Assembly (NCBI RefSeq): GCF_025961575.1
Contig: NZ_JAOQNX010000001.1
Coordinates: 124,001-188,000, forward strand
Direction of reading: 5' to 3'
Source: Rhodoblastus acidophilus
Lineage (GTDB): Bacteria > Pseudomonadota > Alphaproteobacteria > Rhizobiales > Beijerinckiaceae
Length of the DNA stretch: 64,000 bases
Shown here piece by piece: positions 26,068 to 38,031 of the stretch; position 1 is the stretch's first letter, and every line of letters starts with the position of its first letter. A program made the position numbers and the translations under genes. The notes beneath the pieces are model-generated. The model did not search any database. It was not told where the DNA came from and saw only the letters and a list, made by a program, of their open reading frames with translations.

Positions 26068-26736
26068 TCAAATCAGATAAAGCTCGGCGCCGAGCGCGAA
26101 GGGCGCGAGCGCGGCGCTGGTCACGCAGAGCCCGCCGGTGAGCGCGCCGAAAGCGGGCATGACGATGGTTTCGGCTCCTACCACAAAACAGGGGCGTCGC
26201 TGTTTTCCCGCGCGCGTCGCGACGCGCGCGCAAGGGTGCAGATGGCCAAAAATCTGCGGACCGGCGAGGGCGTCGGGTTCGTGACGCAGGCGAATGACGT
26301 CCACACGCCATTCCTCATGCAAGGCGCACGACAGTTTTTCAAGCGCCCGCGCCAGAGGCCGGTCATGGTTGCCGAGCACGAAGACGGGCGCGGCCCGGCG
26401 CGCCAGAAATTTTATCATGCGCGGCAGGAAATCGGGGTCGGCGGTCAGACGCGTGGAATGGAAGGCGTCGCCGAGCAGCAGGATTTTGGCGGCCCCCGTC
26501 GCCTGGGCCTCGGCGTCGAGTTTGTGCAGCGTCGCGTCGGACTCGTAGGGCGGCAGGAACATCCCGGCCGCCGAAAAATGCAGCGCCTTGCCGAGATGGA
26601 GGTCGGCGACCGCCAGGGCGGAAAAGTCCGGGAAAAAAAGCGCCCCGCTCGGGCGCAGTTCGATGCGGCAGCCATGGAAAGAAATTTCGCGCGCGGCCAG
26701 CAGCGGCTTGATGCTCAAAGGCGTCGGCTTGTTCAT
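26068..26736 (-). CDS. pdeM: Ligase-associated phosphoesterase PdeM
   Basis: A 222-residue calcineurin-type metallophosphoesterase of the ligase-associated DNA damage response set. Metal-binding motifs are ADLHLGKA (D-x-H), LLGDAFHS (G-D), LGNHDR (GNHD) and FGHLHPC (GHxH). It is thought to act as a DNA endonuclease with the neighbouring helicase, exonuclease and ligase. Its start overlaps the helicase stop by four bases, so it is translated with it. Confidence 0.93.
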   Translation of the reverse strand: MNKPTPLSIKPLLAAREISFHGCRIELRPSGALFFPDFSALAVADLHLGKALHFSAAGMFLPPYESDATLHKLDAEAQATGAAKILLLGDAFHSTRLTADPDFLPRMIKFLARRAAPVFVLGNHDRPLARALEKLSCALHEEWRVDVIRLRHEPDALAGPQIFGHLHPCARVATRAGKQRRPCFVVGAETIVMPAFGALTGGLCVTSAALAPFALGAELYLI

Positions 26737-29177
26737 GTCGCCAAAAATTCGTCGCCGAGTTCTTCCAGAGCCAGGTCACGCGCGTCGCCCGGCGCCTTTT
26801 CGCGGCCGATCTCCAGCAGCAGCGGCACAGCCAGCGGGGTCGGGCGGTCGCGGCGCACCACATCGATTTTTCCGTCGAACATCACCAGCTTTCCCGCGAG
26901 GCGGTCGAGATCGAGCATTTCGCGAGACGCCTCCAGACGCGCCGCCTGCAACAGAATGTGGTCCGGCTCGTAACGCCGCAGCACGTCGTAAATGAGGTCG
27001 GAGGAGACGGTCAACGCCCGCCCCGCTTTCGCCTCGCCGAACACGCGCCGCTCCACCAGTCCCGCCACCTGCGCGCAATTGCGGAAGGCGCGTTTCATGA
27101 TGCTGCTGTCGCCGAGCCATGCCTCGAGATCGTCGCCCAGCATGTCCGGCGACAGCAGCGTGGCAAAATCCTCCGTCTCGGGAAACGGCCGCAACTGCCA
27201 GACCAGGACGGCATAATCATTGGCGGCGAAACCGATCGGCGCGAGCCCGGCGCGGTTGAGCCGCCGCGTCAGCAGCACGCCGAGGGTTTGGTGCGCCAGC
27301 CGCCCGGCAAAGGGATAAAGAGCCAGATAGTGCCGCTTGGCGCGCGGAAAAATTTCGACCAGCAACCGGCCGGGGCGCGGCATCATGCTGACGTCGCCCT
27401 GGGCCGCAAGCCATTCCGCCACCTGCGGCGGGAACGGAATGTCGTGACGCGCCCCCGAAATCAGTTCGGCGACGCGGGCGGCGAGCGATTCGGACACGGG
27501 CAGCCGCCCGCCCATATAGGAAGGGATGATCGTCGAACTGTTGGCCCGCGCGCGGGAGACAAAAAGCTTTTCCTCACGCAACTCACGCGCTTCCCAGACC
27601 TCGCCGGAAAAGTAAAACGTGTCGCCCGGCGCCATGCCGGCCGCGACCAGCGAGTCGATCGTCCCCAGCTCCCTGCCGGCCTTGAGCGCGCGACCGGCGC
27701 CGACGGCCAGGACAACGCGGGCCATGGGATTGTCGACGATGGTCCCGATGTTCATGCGATGCGCCGCCAGCATTTTGGCGTTGGCGACCCGCAAAACCCC
27801 TTTGGAATCGACGCGGATTTTTTCGAAGCGCTCGTAGGCCTTGAGCGCATAGCCGCCATTGCGGGCGAAGGCGAGGACACGATTGAAGGTCTCGCGCGTG
27901 AGGCCGCAATAGGGGGCGGCGCTGACGATTTCGCCATAAAGCGCGTCGGCGGTCATCGGCTCGGCGCCGAGCCGGCTGACGACATGCTGGGCGAGCACGT
28001 CGAGCGCGCCCGCGCGCGCCGGTTCATTGTCCTGGGCGCCGGCCTCCACCGCCTCGACCGCAGCAACGCATTCCAGCCATTCGAAACGATTGGCCGGCGC
28101 GAGCAAGGCCTGAGAGGGCTCGTCCAGCCGGTGATTGGAGCGGCCGACGCGCTGGGTCAGACGGCTGGCGCTCTTCGGCGCGCCGACCTGGATGACCAGA
28201 TCGACATCGCCCCAATCCAGGCCGAGATCGAGCGTGGAGGTCGCCACCACCGCATCCACCGCGCCCTCCGCCATGGCCGTTTCGACGCGGCGACGGTGCG
28301 CCCGGTCCAGCGAGCCGTGATGCAGGGCGATGCGCAGATTGTCCTCGTTGATGTCCCAGAGCAGCTGGAACATCAGCTCCGCTTGCAGCCGGGTGTTGAC
28401 GAAGACGATGCTGAGCTTCGCGCCGCGCAGGCGCTGGTAAATGTCGCCAACGGCATAGCGCCCGGAATGGCCCGCCCAGGGCGTGCGGTTTTCGCTCTCC
28501 AGAATTTCGAAGCGCGGCGGCGGCGCCTGCGCGGCTCGCACGAGCGCCGGCGCCGCCGCGCCGCCCGAAGCCAGCCAGAGCGCCAGCGCCTCCGGGTCCT
28601 TCACCGTCGCGGACAGGCCAAAACGCTGCGCCTCCGGGGCGATCCGCGCGAGCTGCGCGAGGTTCAGCGCCAGGAGATCGCCGCGCTTCGACGGCGCGAG
28701 CGCATGGATTTCGTCGAGCACCAGATATTTGAGATTTGAAAAAGTTTTGGCGCCATCGGGCCGCGACAGCATCAAGGCAACCTGCTCCGGCGTGGTCAGC
28801 AAAATGTGCGGCGGGTTTTTCTGCTGGCGCGCCCGGCGGCCGGCGGGGGTGTCGCCGGTGCGCGCCTCGATGCGGGCGTCGAGCCCGATCTCCGCGACGG
28901 GAATTTCGAGATTGCGGCGCACATCCACCGCCAGCGCCTTGAGCGGCGAAACGTAAAGCGCGAACAGCGGCGCCGCCTCGCCGCGCGCCAGATCGCACAG
29001 CGCCGGCAAAAAGCCGGCGAGCGTCTTGCCCGCGCCGGTCGGCGCGATCACCAGCGCCGATTTTTTTGCCGCCGCGAGGTCCAGAACCTGCCTTTGGTAC
29101 GCGCGCAAAACCCAGCCGCGCCGCTCGAACCAGCGGACGAGGTTTTGTGGCAAATCGGCAGGCGGCTTGGCGTTCAT
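26733..29177 (-). CDS. Ligase-associated DEXH-box helicase (Lhr-like)
   Basis: An 814-residue superfamily 2 helicase of the Lhr-core type. Walker A is APTGAGKT at 45-52 and the Walker B box is DEIH at 155-158; motif III (SAT) and motif VI (QRVGRSNHR) follow in the second RecA domain, then a winged-helix and Lhr-core C-terminal part. It unwinds nucleic acid from the 3' side in studied relatives. The ATG at 29177 has GAGGA upstream and is preferred to 29192. It is divergent from the exonuclease gene with only 39 bases between, implying shared control. Confidence 0.95.
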   Translation of the reverse strand: MNAKPPADLPQNLVRWFERRGWVLRAYQRQVLDLAAAKKSALVIAPTGAGKTLAGFLPALCDLARGEAAPLFALYVSPLKALAVDVRRNLEIPVAEIGLDARIEARTGDTPAGRRARQQKNPPHILLTTPEQVALMLSRPDGAKTFSNLKYLVLDEIHALAPSKRGDLLALNLAQLARIAPEAQRFGLSATVKDPEALALWLASGGAAAPALVRAAQAPPPRFEILESENRTPWAGHSGRYAVGDIYQRLRGAKLSIVFVNTRLQAELMFQLLWDINEDNLRIALHHGSLDRAHRRRVETAMAEGAVDAVVATSTLDLGLDWGDVDLVIQVGAPKSASRLTQRVGRSNHRLDEPSQALLAPANRFEWLECVAAVEAVEAGAQDNEPARAGALDVLAQHVVSRLGAEPMTADALYGEIVSAAPYCGLTRETFNRVLAFARNGGYALKAYERFEKIRVDSKGVLRVANAKMLAAHRMNIGTIVDNPMARVVLAVGAGRALKAGRELGTIDSLVAAGMAPGDTFYFSGEVWEARELREEKLFVSRARANSSTIIPSYMGGRLPVSESLAARVAELISGARHDIPFPPQVAEWLAAQGDVSMMPRPGRLLVEIFPRAKRHYLALYPFAGRLAHQTLGVLLTRRLNRAGLAPIGFAANDYAVLVWQLRPFPETEDFATLLSPDMLGDDLEAWLGDSSIMKRAFRNCAQVAGLVERRVFGEAKAGRALTVSSDLIYDVLRRYEPDHILLQAARLEASREMLDLDRLAGKLVMFDGKIDVVRRDRPTPLAVPLLLEIGREKAPGDARDLALEELGDEFLAT

Positions 29178-29216
29178 GGCGTCCTCGACCATATAGGAAG
29201 GGAATCCGGATTGGCG

Positions 29217-30224
29217 ATGCGTCCACAGGACTTGGCTGTGCTGCGCCCGGAGGGTTTGTTTTGCCCGCCGGGCGATTTTTTCATCGACCCCCTGCGGCCC
29301 GCCGCGCGGGCTGTGATCACGCATGGCCATTCCGACCACGCCCGCGCCGGCCACGATGAGGTGATCTGCACCGAGCCCACCGCCGCCATCATGCAAGCGC
29401 GGCTCGGCGAGGGCGCGGCCGGGCGGTTTCACGCCCTGCGCTATGGCGAGAAAATCCGGATCGGCGAGGTCGAGGTCACCCTGGCGCCCGCCGGCCACGT
29501 GCTCGGTTCGGCGCAGGTCCTGTTGGAATGGCGCGGACTTCGAATCGTGTTCTCCGGCGACTACAAGCGCGATCCCGACCCGACCTGCGCAGCCTTCGAG
29601 CCGATCCGCTGCCATGTCTTCATCACCGAGGCGACATTTGGCTTGCCGGTGTTCCGCCACCCGCCGCCCGGCGACGAGGTGGACAAGCTCCGTCTCTCCA
29701 TGGCGCGCGCGCCCGAGCGCTGGCATGTGATCGGCGCTTACGCGCTCGGAAAGGCCCAACGTCTGGTCGCCGAAATGCGCGCCACGGGCGACGAACGCGC
29801 CGTGCTGATGCATGGCGCGGCGATGAAGATCTGCGAGCTCTACAAAAACTTCGGCGTAAAGCTGGGCGCGTTGGAGCCGGCCAGCGCCGAAAGCACGAAA
29901 TCCTCCGCGCCCGGCCTCGTGATCTGCCCGCCCTCGGCCTTGCAGGACCGCTGGTCGCAAAAATTCGGCGACGCCGTGCGCGGCATGGCCTCGGGCTGGA
30001 TGCAGATCAAGGGCCGCGCCCGCCAGCGCAATGTCGAACTGCCGCTGATCCTCTCCGACCACGCCGACTGGCCCGACCTGCAGCAAACCATCCTCGACAC
30101 CGGCGCGGAGGACATCTGGATCACCCATGGCCAGGAAGACGCGCTGATGCGCTGGTGCGAAACGCGCGGCCTTTGCGCCCGCCCACTCAATCTTCACGGT
30201 TATGAGGGGGAGGAGGCGGAGTGA
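29217..30224 (+). CDS. Ligase-associated DNA exonuclease (metallo-beta-lactamase fold)
   Basis: A 335-residue nuclease of the beta-CASP metallo-beta-lactamase group, related to SNM1/Artemis. Metal ligands are in THGHSDHA (HGHSDH, 36-41), AGHVLGSA, FSGDYKRD and, late, LSDHADW. It would trim DNA ends before sealing. The ATG at 29217 is the first fitting start. Its stop overlaps the GTG of the DNA ligase (GTGA), so the two are coupled. Confidence 0.94.
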   Translation: MRPQDLAVLRPEGLFCPPGDFFIDPLRPAARAVITHGHSDHARAGHDEVICTEPTAAIMQARLGEGAAGRFHALRYGEKIRIGEVEVTLAPAGHVLGSAQVLLEWRGLRIVFSGDYKRDPDPTCAAFEPIRCHVFITEATFGLPVFRHPPPGDEVDKLRLSMARAPERWHVIGAYALGKAQRLVAEMRATGDERAVLMHGAAMKICELYKNFGVKLGALEPASAESTKSSAPGLVICPPSALQDRWSQKFGDAVRGMASGWMQIKGRARQRNVELPLILSDHADWPDLQQTILDTGAEDIWITHGQEDALMRWCETRGLCARPLNLHGYEGEEAE

Positions 30225-31834
30225 AGAATTTTGCCGGACTACTCGAAAAGCTGCTCTACCAGCCGGCGCGCAATGGAAAATTGGCGCTGCTCGTCGACTA
30301 TCTCAACGGCACGCCCGACCCCGACCGCGGCTATGCGCTGGCGGCGCTGTGCGGCGATCTGGTCCTCGATGAGGTCAAGCCGGGACTGTTGCGCGGACTG
30401 ATTGAGGAGCGCGCCGACCCCATCCTGTTCCGGCTGTCCTACGATTTCGTCGGCGACCTCTCCGAAACCATCGCGCTGATGTGGGAGCCGGGCGAGCCGG
30501 CCGAGGCGCCCGAACTGGCGCAAGTGGTCGAAGCGATGCGCGCCATGTCCAAGGCGGAGGCGCGACGGCGCCTTCCCCACTGGCTCGACGCCCTCGACGG
30601 GACCGGCCGCTGGGCGCTGCTGAAACTGGTGACAGGCGCCTTGCGCGTCGGCGTCTCCACCGGCCTCGCCAAACAAGCCCTTTCGCAATGGAGCGGCGTG
30701 GCGCAGACGGAGATCGAGGAGGTCTGGCACGGTTTTGCGCCACCCTACCTGCCGCTGTTCGCCTGGCTGTCAGGGGCGGCGGCGCGCCCCTCCGCCAATG
30801 ACGCGCTCTGCTTCCATTCGCCGATGCTGGCGCATCCCATCGACGATACAGATTTCGAAAAACTCGACCCGACAGAATTCGCCGCGGAATGGAAATGGGA
30901 CGGAATTCGCGTGCAGACCAAGGCGCGGGCTGGCGCCGGGGCGCGCCTGTTCTCGCGCTCCGGCGACGAGATTTCCAACGCCTTCCCCGATCTCCTGGAC
31001 CCGCCGCTGTTGATGGGCGGGCTCGACGGCGAGCTGGTCGCGCTGGAGCCGGGCAAGAGCGGCCTGGAGGCCGTGGCGAGTTTTTCCACGCTGCAGCAGC
31101 GGCTCAACAGAAAAACCGTTTCCGCCGCCATGCTGAAACGCATTCCCGTGGCGATCATCGCCTATGATCTGTTGTTCGCGGCCGACGCCAGCGGCGAAAA
31201 CTGGACGGATGTGCGCCCGCTGAAGTTTCAGGAGCGCCGCCGCCTGCTCGAGGATGCGGTCGCGAAAGCCAGGGATCCGCGCCTGCTGCTGTCGCCGCTG
31301 CTCGATTTCGAAAGCTGGGACTCGCTCGCAGCCCAGCGCGCCTCATCCGCCGCGCACCCGAGCGTCGAGGGCGTGATGCTCAAGCGCAAGGCCAGCGCCT
31401 ATGTTGCGGGACGCCCGAAGGGCGAGTGGTTCAAGTGGAAGCGCGACGCCCATCTGCTGGATTGCGTGGTCATGTATGCGCAACGCGGCCACGGCAAGCG
31501 CGCCTCGCTCTATTCGGACTACACGTTCGGCCTGTGGAGCGGCGAAGCGCTGCTGCCGGTCGGCAAGGCCTATTTCGGTTTTACCGACGCGGAACTGGCC
31601 CAGCTCGACCGTTTCGTCCGGCAGAACACGGTGCAAAAATTCGGTCCGGTGCGCGAAGTGGTTCACGCGCCGGACGACGGCCTGGTCCTGGAAATCGCCT
31701 TCGAGGGCGTGCAGGTTTCGGCGCGGCACAAATCCGGCTACGCCATGCGCTTCCCGCGCATCAACCGCATCCGGCGCGACAAAAGACCGGCCGAAGCCGA
31801 TCAATTGGAGGCGCTGGCCAAACTGGCGCGGTGA
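30221..31834 (+). CDS. ATP-dependent DNA ligase
   Basis: A 537-residue ATP-dependent ligase of the archaeal/bacterial type found with the helicase-nuclease set. The adenylated lysine is Lys225 in KWDG (225-228); an N-terminal DNA-binding domain covers about 1-200, and later nucleotidyltransferase motifs include GGLDGELVA, EGVMLKRK and EWFKWKRD. The C-terminal OB domain is complete. It starts with GTG, preceded by a very strong GGGGGAGGAGG ribosome site inside the exonuclease gene. Its stop abuts the convergent glmM stop without a gap. Confidence 0.95.
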   Translation: MKNFAGLLEKLLYQPARNGKLALLVDYLNGTPDPDRGYALAALCGDLVLDEVKPGLLRGLIEERADPILFRLSYDFVGDLSETIALMWEPGEPAEAPELAQVVEAMRAMSKAEARRRLPHWLDALDGTGRWALLKLVTGALRVGVSTGLAKQALSQWSGVAQTEIEEVWHGFAPPYLPLFAWLSGAAARPSANDALCFHSPMLAHPIDDTDFEKLDPTEFAAEWKWDGIRVQTKARAGAGARLFSRSGDEISNAFPDLLDPPLLMGGLDGELVALEPGKSGLEAVASFSTLQQRLNRKTVSAAMLKRIPVAIIAYDLLFAADASGENWTDVRPLKFQERRRLLEDAVAKARDPRLLLSPLLDFESWDSLAAQRASSAAHPSVEGVMLKRKASAYVAGRPKGEWFKWKRDAHLLDCVVMYAQRGHGKRASLYSDYTFGLWSGEALLPVGKAYFGFTDAELAQLDRFVRQNTVQKFGPVREVVHAPDDGLVLEIAFEGVQVSARHKSGYAMRFPRINRIRRDKRPAEADQLEALAKLAR

Positions 31835-33178
31835 TCAGGCGGCGGCGGCGACCGCCTCGCAGACCTCATCGACAATGCTCTCGACGATCGCCCTGTCGTC
31901 GCCCTCGGCCATCACGCGAATGACCGGCTCGGTGCCGGAGGGACGGATGACCAGCCGCCCTTCATCGCCGAGCTTCTGCTTGGCGGCCTGGATCACTTTC
32001 GACACGGCCTCGGTCTCCAAGGGCTTGCCGCCTTTGAAGCGCACGTTTTTCAAAATCTGCGGCAGCGGATCAAAGGCGTGGCAGACTTCGGAAACCGGCT
32101 TGCCGCGGCGCTTGACCACCGCCATGACCTGCATGGCCGCCACCAGACCATCGCCGGTGGTGCAATAATCGGACAGGATCATGTGTCCCGACTGCTCGCC
32201 GCCGACATTATAGCCATGCTCGCGCATGTGCTCGAGCACATAGCGGTCGCCCACCGGCGTGCGCGCCAGCGACAGGCCGAGCGAACTCAGATAGCGCTCC
32301 AGCCCGAGATTGGACATGACGGTCGCGACAATGCCGGGCCGCGACAATTTTCCGTCGGCGCGCCAGTCCTGCGCCACCACCGCCATCAACTGATCGCCAT
32401 CGACGAGACGGCCATGTTCATCGACGATGAGCACCCGGTCCGCATCGCCATCGAGCGCGATGCCAATGTCGGCGCGCAACTCCCGCACCCGCTGGGCCAG
32501 CGCCTGCGGCGCGGTCGAGCCGACATTGCGGTTGATGTTGAAACCGTCGGGCTCGACGCCAAGCGAAAACACTTCGGCGCCCAGTTCCCACAGGGCTTCC
32601 GGCGCCACCTTGTAGGACGCGCCATTGGCGCAATCGATCACCACCCGCATGCCCTCGAACGACATGTTGCGCGGCAGCGTGTGCTTGGCGAATTCGACAT
32701 AACGCGCGCGCACGTCATCGACGCGGCGCGCCCGGCCCAGGGCCGCGGGACCGGACAGCCGCGCGCCGAGATCGCTTTCGATCAAGGCTTCGATCTGATG
32801 CTCGACCTCGTCGGAGAGCTTGAACCCCTGCGGGCCGAACAATTTGATGCCATTGTCCTCATAAGGATTGTGCGAGGCGGAGATCATCACGCCAAGATCG
32901 GCGCGCATGGAGCGGGTCAGCATGGCGACGGCCGGCGTCGGCATGGGGCCGAGCAGCAGCACGTCCATGCCCACCGAAGTAAAGCCGGCGACCAGAGCAT
33001 ATTCGATCATGTAACCGGAAAGACGCGTATCCTTGCCGATCACGACGCGGTGCCGATAGTCGCCGTTGTTCTGGAAGACGATGCCTGCGGCCTGCCCGAC
33101 TTTCAGCGCCAGTTCCGGGGTGATGACCTTGTTGGCGAGGCCACGAATGCCGTCCGTGCCGAAAAACTTGCGGCTCAT
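31835..33178 (-). CDS. glmM: Phosphoglucosamine mutase
   Basis: Converts glucosamine 6-phosphate to glucosamine 1-phosphate, for UDP-GlcNAc, peptidoglycan and lipopolysaccharide synthesis. The 447-residue protein has the phosphoserine loop ISASHNP (active Ser102), the metal loop DGDADR, the sugar-binding GGEQSGH and the phosphate-binding RPSGTEP. The ATG at 33178 starts the family sequence [12 protein letters not shown]; a reading from 33199 is longer but unlikely. It lies downstream of ftsH, with a hairpin terminator between, as in other Hyphomicrobiales. Confidence 0.97.
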   Translation of the reverse strand: MSRKFFGTDGIRGLANKVITPELALKVGQAAGIVFQNNGDYRHRVVIGKDTRLSGYMIEYALVAGFTSVGMDVLLLGPMPTPAVAMLTRSMRADLGVMISASHNPYEDNGIKLFGPQGFKLSDEVEHQIEALIESDLGARLSGPAALGRARRVDDVRARYVEFAKHTLPRNMSFEGMRVVIDCANGASYKVAPEALWELGAEVFSLGVEPDGFNINRNVGSTAPQALAQRVRELRADIGIALDGDADRVLIVDEHGRLVDGDQLMAVVAQDWRADGKLSRPGIVATVMSNLGLERYLSSLGLSLARTPVGDRYVLEHMREHGYNVGGEQSGHMILSDYCTTGDGLVAAMQVMAVVKRRGKPVSEVCHAFDPLPQILKNVRFKGGKPLETEAVSKVIQAAKQKLGDEGRLVIRPSGTEPVIRVMAEGDDRAIVESIVDEVCEAVAAAA

Positions 33179-33266
33179 GTTACCGAATCTCCAATTCATG
33201 CGGCGAACCTATCGCGCAACGACAGCATTCTCCACAATTCATCAATGTTCAAACCGGCCAAAACGT

Positions 33267-33290
33267 CGACGGGCGGAAAGCCGCCCGTCG
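33267..33290 (-). terminator. Hairpin terminator after ftsH
   Basis: CGACGGGCGG and CCGCCCGTCG form a perfect 10-base stem with a four-base loop. On the minus strand it is followed by ACGTTTT. It starts 11 bases after the ftsH stop, so glmM probably needs read-through or its own promoter. Confidence 0.7.
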
Positions 33291-33300
33291 AACCACCAGA

Positions 33301-35226
<1,926 letters not shown>

Positions 35227-35333
35227 CTCTTCCTTGCGTAGCCTTTCCGACCGATGAAGCGCGCCGGTCGTATCGAAACTTGAATGTAGTTGCGCAGGTT
35301 CCACTTGCCAAGTGAAGGAAGCGGGCAAGAATT

Positions 35334-36326
35334 TCAACGGCCCCGCTTGCGCGGAGGCTCCAATGCGAATTTCAGACGCCTGTCACGGGTCAAACTGACG
35401 GCGCAACCCCCTAAGGTCGCGGAAAGCTCGGTTTCCGTGCGGAGCGCGGTTTTCAGGCGGGCGGCCAGACGTTCGACGCGCTCCAGCCGAGACGCCGGAG
35501 CGCCAGACATCCTGGTTAACGCCAATTGCAGAAAATATTCGATGATCGCCACCGGCGCATCCCGCGCCTGGGAAAAATCATAGACATCGCTTTCGGTCGG
35601 AATTTGGGCGTCTTCCAAAAAACGCGCCGCCGCCCATTCCAGGGCGCGGTCGGATTTTTCCGCCCGCTCGGACAATTTTGCGGCGCGCTCGCACGTCAAG
35701 CCGAGACGATGCAGGGGCGCGGCGAGTGCGCGCCATTGCGAACGCGCAAAGCGCGGGTCGGCATTGGAGGGATCGTCAAAAAATTTCTGGCCGCGCGCGC
35801 AGCAATGCTCCACCAAAACCGCTTTCGGCAGGTTCAGCAGCGGACGGACCAGCCGCCCGCCCGGAAACGGCTGATCTCGGGACATGCCCGCGAGCCCGGC
35901 GACGCCGCTGCCCCGCGCCAGCCGGATCATCATTGTTTCCCATTGGTCGTCGGCGTGATGCGCCGTGACGAGCGCCGTCGCCCCGATGTCCCGCATATGA
36001 GCGGCGAGCAAAGCGTAGCGCGCGTCGCGGGCGCGCGCCTGAAGGCCGGTGACCGGCTTTTCGCCCTTCCAAACCAGGGTTTTGTGGATTACGCCCAGGG
36101 CCTGAGACCATTCCGCGACCGTGGCGGCCTCGCTCGCCGCCTCGGGTCTCAGCCCATGATCGACAGTCGCGGCATGAAAAACCGGCGCGTTCGGATCGGC
36201 GTCGCGCCATTCCGCCGCCAGATGCAGCAGCGCCATGGAATCGGGTCCGCCGGAAACGGCGAGCAAAACGACCGCATGCGACGCCAGCGCCTCGCGCAGC
36301 CGGCGCGCCGACTCGTCGCTCAACAA
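35334..36326 (-). CDS. tilS: tRNA(Ile)-lysidine synthase
   Basis: Adds lysine to C34 of the tRNA-Ile anticodon so that it reads AUA codons; an essential step. The N-type ATP pyrophosphatase P-loop SGGPDS is at 25-30, followed by TVDHGLR and the HHADDQWET segment. The 330-residue length fits the shorter alphaproteobacterial form. No ATG fits: the start is one of two tandem TTG codons (36326 or 36323), the second overlapping the cpoB stop as TTGA, so it appears coupled to cpoB and weakly translated. Confidence 0.92.
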   Translation of the reverse strand: MLSDESARRLREALASHAVVLLAVSGGPDSMALLHLAAEWRDADPNAPVFHAATVDHGLRPEAASEAATVAEWSQALGVIHKTLVWKGEKPVTGLQARARDARYALLAAHMRDIGATALVTAHHADDQWETMMIRLARGSGVAGLAGMSRDQPFPGGRLVRPLLNLPKAVLVEHCCARGQKFFDDPSNADPRFARSQWRALAAPLHRLGLTCERAAKLSERAEKSDRALEWAAARFLEDAQIPTESDVYDFSQARDAPVAIIEYFLQLALTRMSGAPASRLERVERLAARLKTALRTETELSATLGGCAVSLTRDRRLKFALEPPRKRGR

Positions 36327-37300
36327 GCGGTCTTTTTCGCCTCACGCGCGGCCGCCTGCTTTTCCGAAGCAGACGCATTGGGATATTTGCGCGGCAGTTC
36401 GGCGAAAAAGGCGCAGGCCTGCTCCTTGGCGCCCAGCGCGTTCAGGGACACGCCCAACTTGACCATCGCGCCGGGCGCGACGCTGCTCTTCGAATAATCC
36501 GTGGCGATCTTCAAGAATTGCTCGGCCGCTTCGCGGTGGCGATTCTGGAAATAATAGCTCTCGCCATAATGATAGATCGCGGGCGCATTGTAGCGGGTGC
36601 CCGGATGCTTTTGCAGGAAGGAGGCAAACGCCTGCTGCGCCGCGTCATAGCGCTGCGCCTTCAGCAAGTCGGCGGCGGCCTCGAAATCCGTCTTCACCGG
36701 ATCAGCTGACGGCGTCGCAGCGGGCGGCGCCACAGCCACCGGCGTCGCATTCCCTTCGTTGCGCGCGCTCCGCGGGCTGATGTCGAGCGGCGCCAGCGGA
36801 TCGGCGTCCGCGCGCAGCGGCTTGCTGGCGGAATTCGGCGATCCCAGCTCCCTGGGCGCGCCCGGCGCCGCGGCCTGGGCGGCGGGATCGAAGGCGTCGC
36901 GCCGCCGCCCCTCGCCCGGCGAAGGAACGGCCGGCGGCTGAACCTGAGCTTGCGGCGAGGCAGGCTGGTCGGGCAGTTCGGAGCGCCGCTGCGGCTGACG
37001 CGCCCCGCCCTGCTCCTGAAAACGCTGGTCAACGTCCAACTGGAACTTGCGCAGCATGTCTTCCATGCGCTTGACCTGGTACTGCAATTGCTCGACCTGG
37101 CCATTCAGGGTCCGCACCTGCGATTCCAGGCGGTCGACGCGCAACGATGCGCTGGGGTCCTCGCCAGGACCGCGGTCATCCACATCGGCCGGCGGCCGAT
37201 CAAATCTCTGCGCGCGAACCTCGGCGGCGCCTCCCGCGATAAAAATCGCGCACGCCACTCCAATAGCGCGAAAATACGCGTTTTGAGTCAGGTTCATCAT
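36320..37300 (-). CDS. cpoB: Tol-Pal system periplasmic protein CpoB (YbgF)
   Basis: Coordinates outer-membrane constriction by Tol-Pal with peptidoglycan synthesis at division. The 326-residue precursor has a signal peptide (cut near residue 30), a coiled-coil trimer segment (about 53-95), a long Pro/Ala/Arg-rich linker (about 95-200) and C-terminal TPR repeats (about 205-320, for example YHYGESYYFQNRHREAAEQF). Tandem ATGs stand at the start. It is downstream of pal, separated by a strong hairpin, and overlaps tilS. Confidence 0.93.
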   Translation of the reverse strand: MMNLTQNAYFRAIGVACAIFIAGGAAEVRAQRFDRPPADVDDRGPGEDPSASLRVDRLESQVRTLNGQVEQLQYQVKRMEDMLRKFQLDVDQRFQEQGGARQPQRRSELPDQPASPQAQVQPPAVPSPGEGRRRDAFDPAAQAAAPGAPRELGSPNSASKPLRADADPLAPLDISPRSARNEGNATPVAVAPPAATPSADPVKTDFEAAADLLKAQRYDAAQQAFASFLQKHPGTRYNAPAIYHYGESYYFQNRHREAAEQFLKIATDYSKSSVAPGAMVKLGVSLNALGAKEQACAFFAELPRKYPNASASEKQAAAREAKKTAC

Positions 37301-37390
37301 ACCCTCGGAAGCGCTGTGAGTCGGCGCATTCTACACCAGGAGCGCCGCGATAGGCGGCAAAAGTGGCGAATGCGCGCCAACACCAAACGA

Positions 37391-37416
37391 AAATTCGACG
37401 CCGGAGCGTCGAATTT
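37391..37416 (-). terminator. Hairpin terminator after pal
   Basis: AAATTCGACGC and GCGTCGAATTT make a perfect 11-base stem with a four-base loop, 22 bases after the pal stop. The A/T ends of the stem give a short U-rich end in either direction, so it may act on both strands. Confidence 0.6.
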
Positions 37417-37438
37417 CGGCATGCCCGGAAAAACCGCG

Positions 37439-37963
37439 TCAGGACCCCGGCTTGAGCACGGTCACGGCGCGGCGGTTCTGCGACCAGCAGGAGATGTCGT
37501 CGCAAACGGCCACCGGACGCTCCTTGCCATAGGAGATCGTCTTGATGCGCGAGGCGGAGACGCCGCGCGAAACGAGATAGTTCTTGGTCGATTCAGCGCG
37601 GCGGGCGCCCAGCGCGAAATTATATTCGCGGGTGCCGCGCTCGTCCGCATGGCCCTCGATGGTGAAGGCATAGCTGCCGTACTGGTTCAGCCAGCGCGCC
37701 TGCTTGTCGAGCGTCGCCTGCCCGGCGCCGTTGATCTCCGAGGAATCGCTGTCGAAGAAGATGCGGTCGCCGACATTGACGACGAAATCCTGGGTCGAGC
37801 CGGGAGTCGCCGAGCCGGCGCCGCCGACGCCGCCAAGCCGCGAGCCGCTGGTCCCGGAGCCGTTGAGTCCGTCGAGATCGGTCGGATTCTTCGAGCAGGC
37901 GCCCAGGGCCACGGCCACGGCGATGACCCCGGCGAGTTTTAGTCGATGCATGGAAATATTCAT
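37439..37963 (-). CDS. pal: Peptidoglycan-associated lipoprotein Pal
   Basis: An outer-membrane lipoprotein that binds peptidoglycan and TolB. The 174-residue precursor has a lipoprotein signal with lipobox ALGAC (Cys23), a Gly/Ser-rich linker, and an OmpA-like domain (about 65-174) with the diaminopimelate-binding GHADERGTREYN and the NRRA segment. The ATG at 37963 has an AAAGGAG ribosome site; the longer reading to 38089 is unlikely. A perfect inverted repeat lies in the tolB-pal gap. Confidence 0.97.
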   Translation of the reverse strand: MNISMHRLKLAGVIAVAVALGACSKNPTDLDGLNGSGTSGSRLGGVGGAGSATPGSTQDFVVNVGDRIFFDSDSSEINGAGQATLDKQARWLNQYGSYAFTIEGHADERGTREYNFALGARRAESTKNYLVSRGVSASRIKTISYGKERPVAVCDDISCWSQNRRAVTVLKPGS

Positions 37964-38031
37964 CCGGCGCTCCTTTGGCTGGCGGATCAAGCTTTCCGCC
38001 AGTGGTAGCCTGCGAAACATTAAGCGAAGGT

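Noticed and set aside
24217-26141. Two open frames of about 606 codons overlapping fadD on both strands
   Set aside because: Both are shadows of the FadD coding frame.
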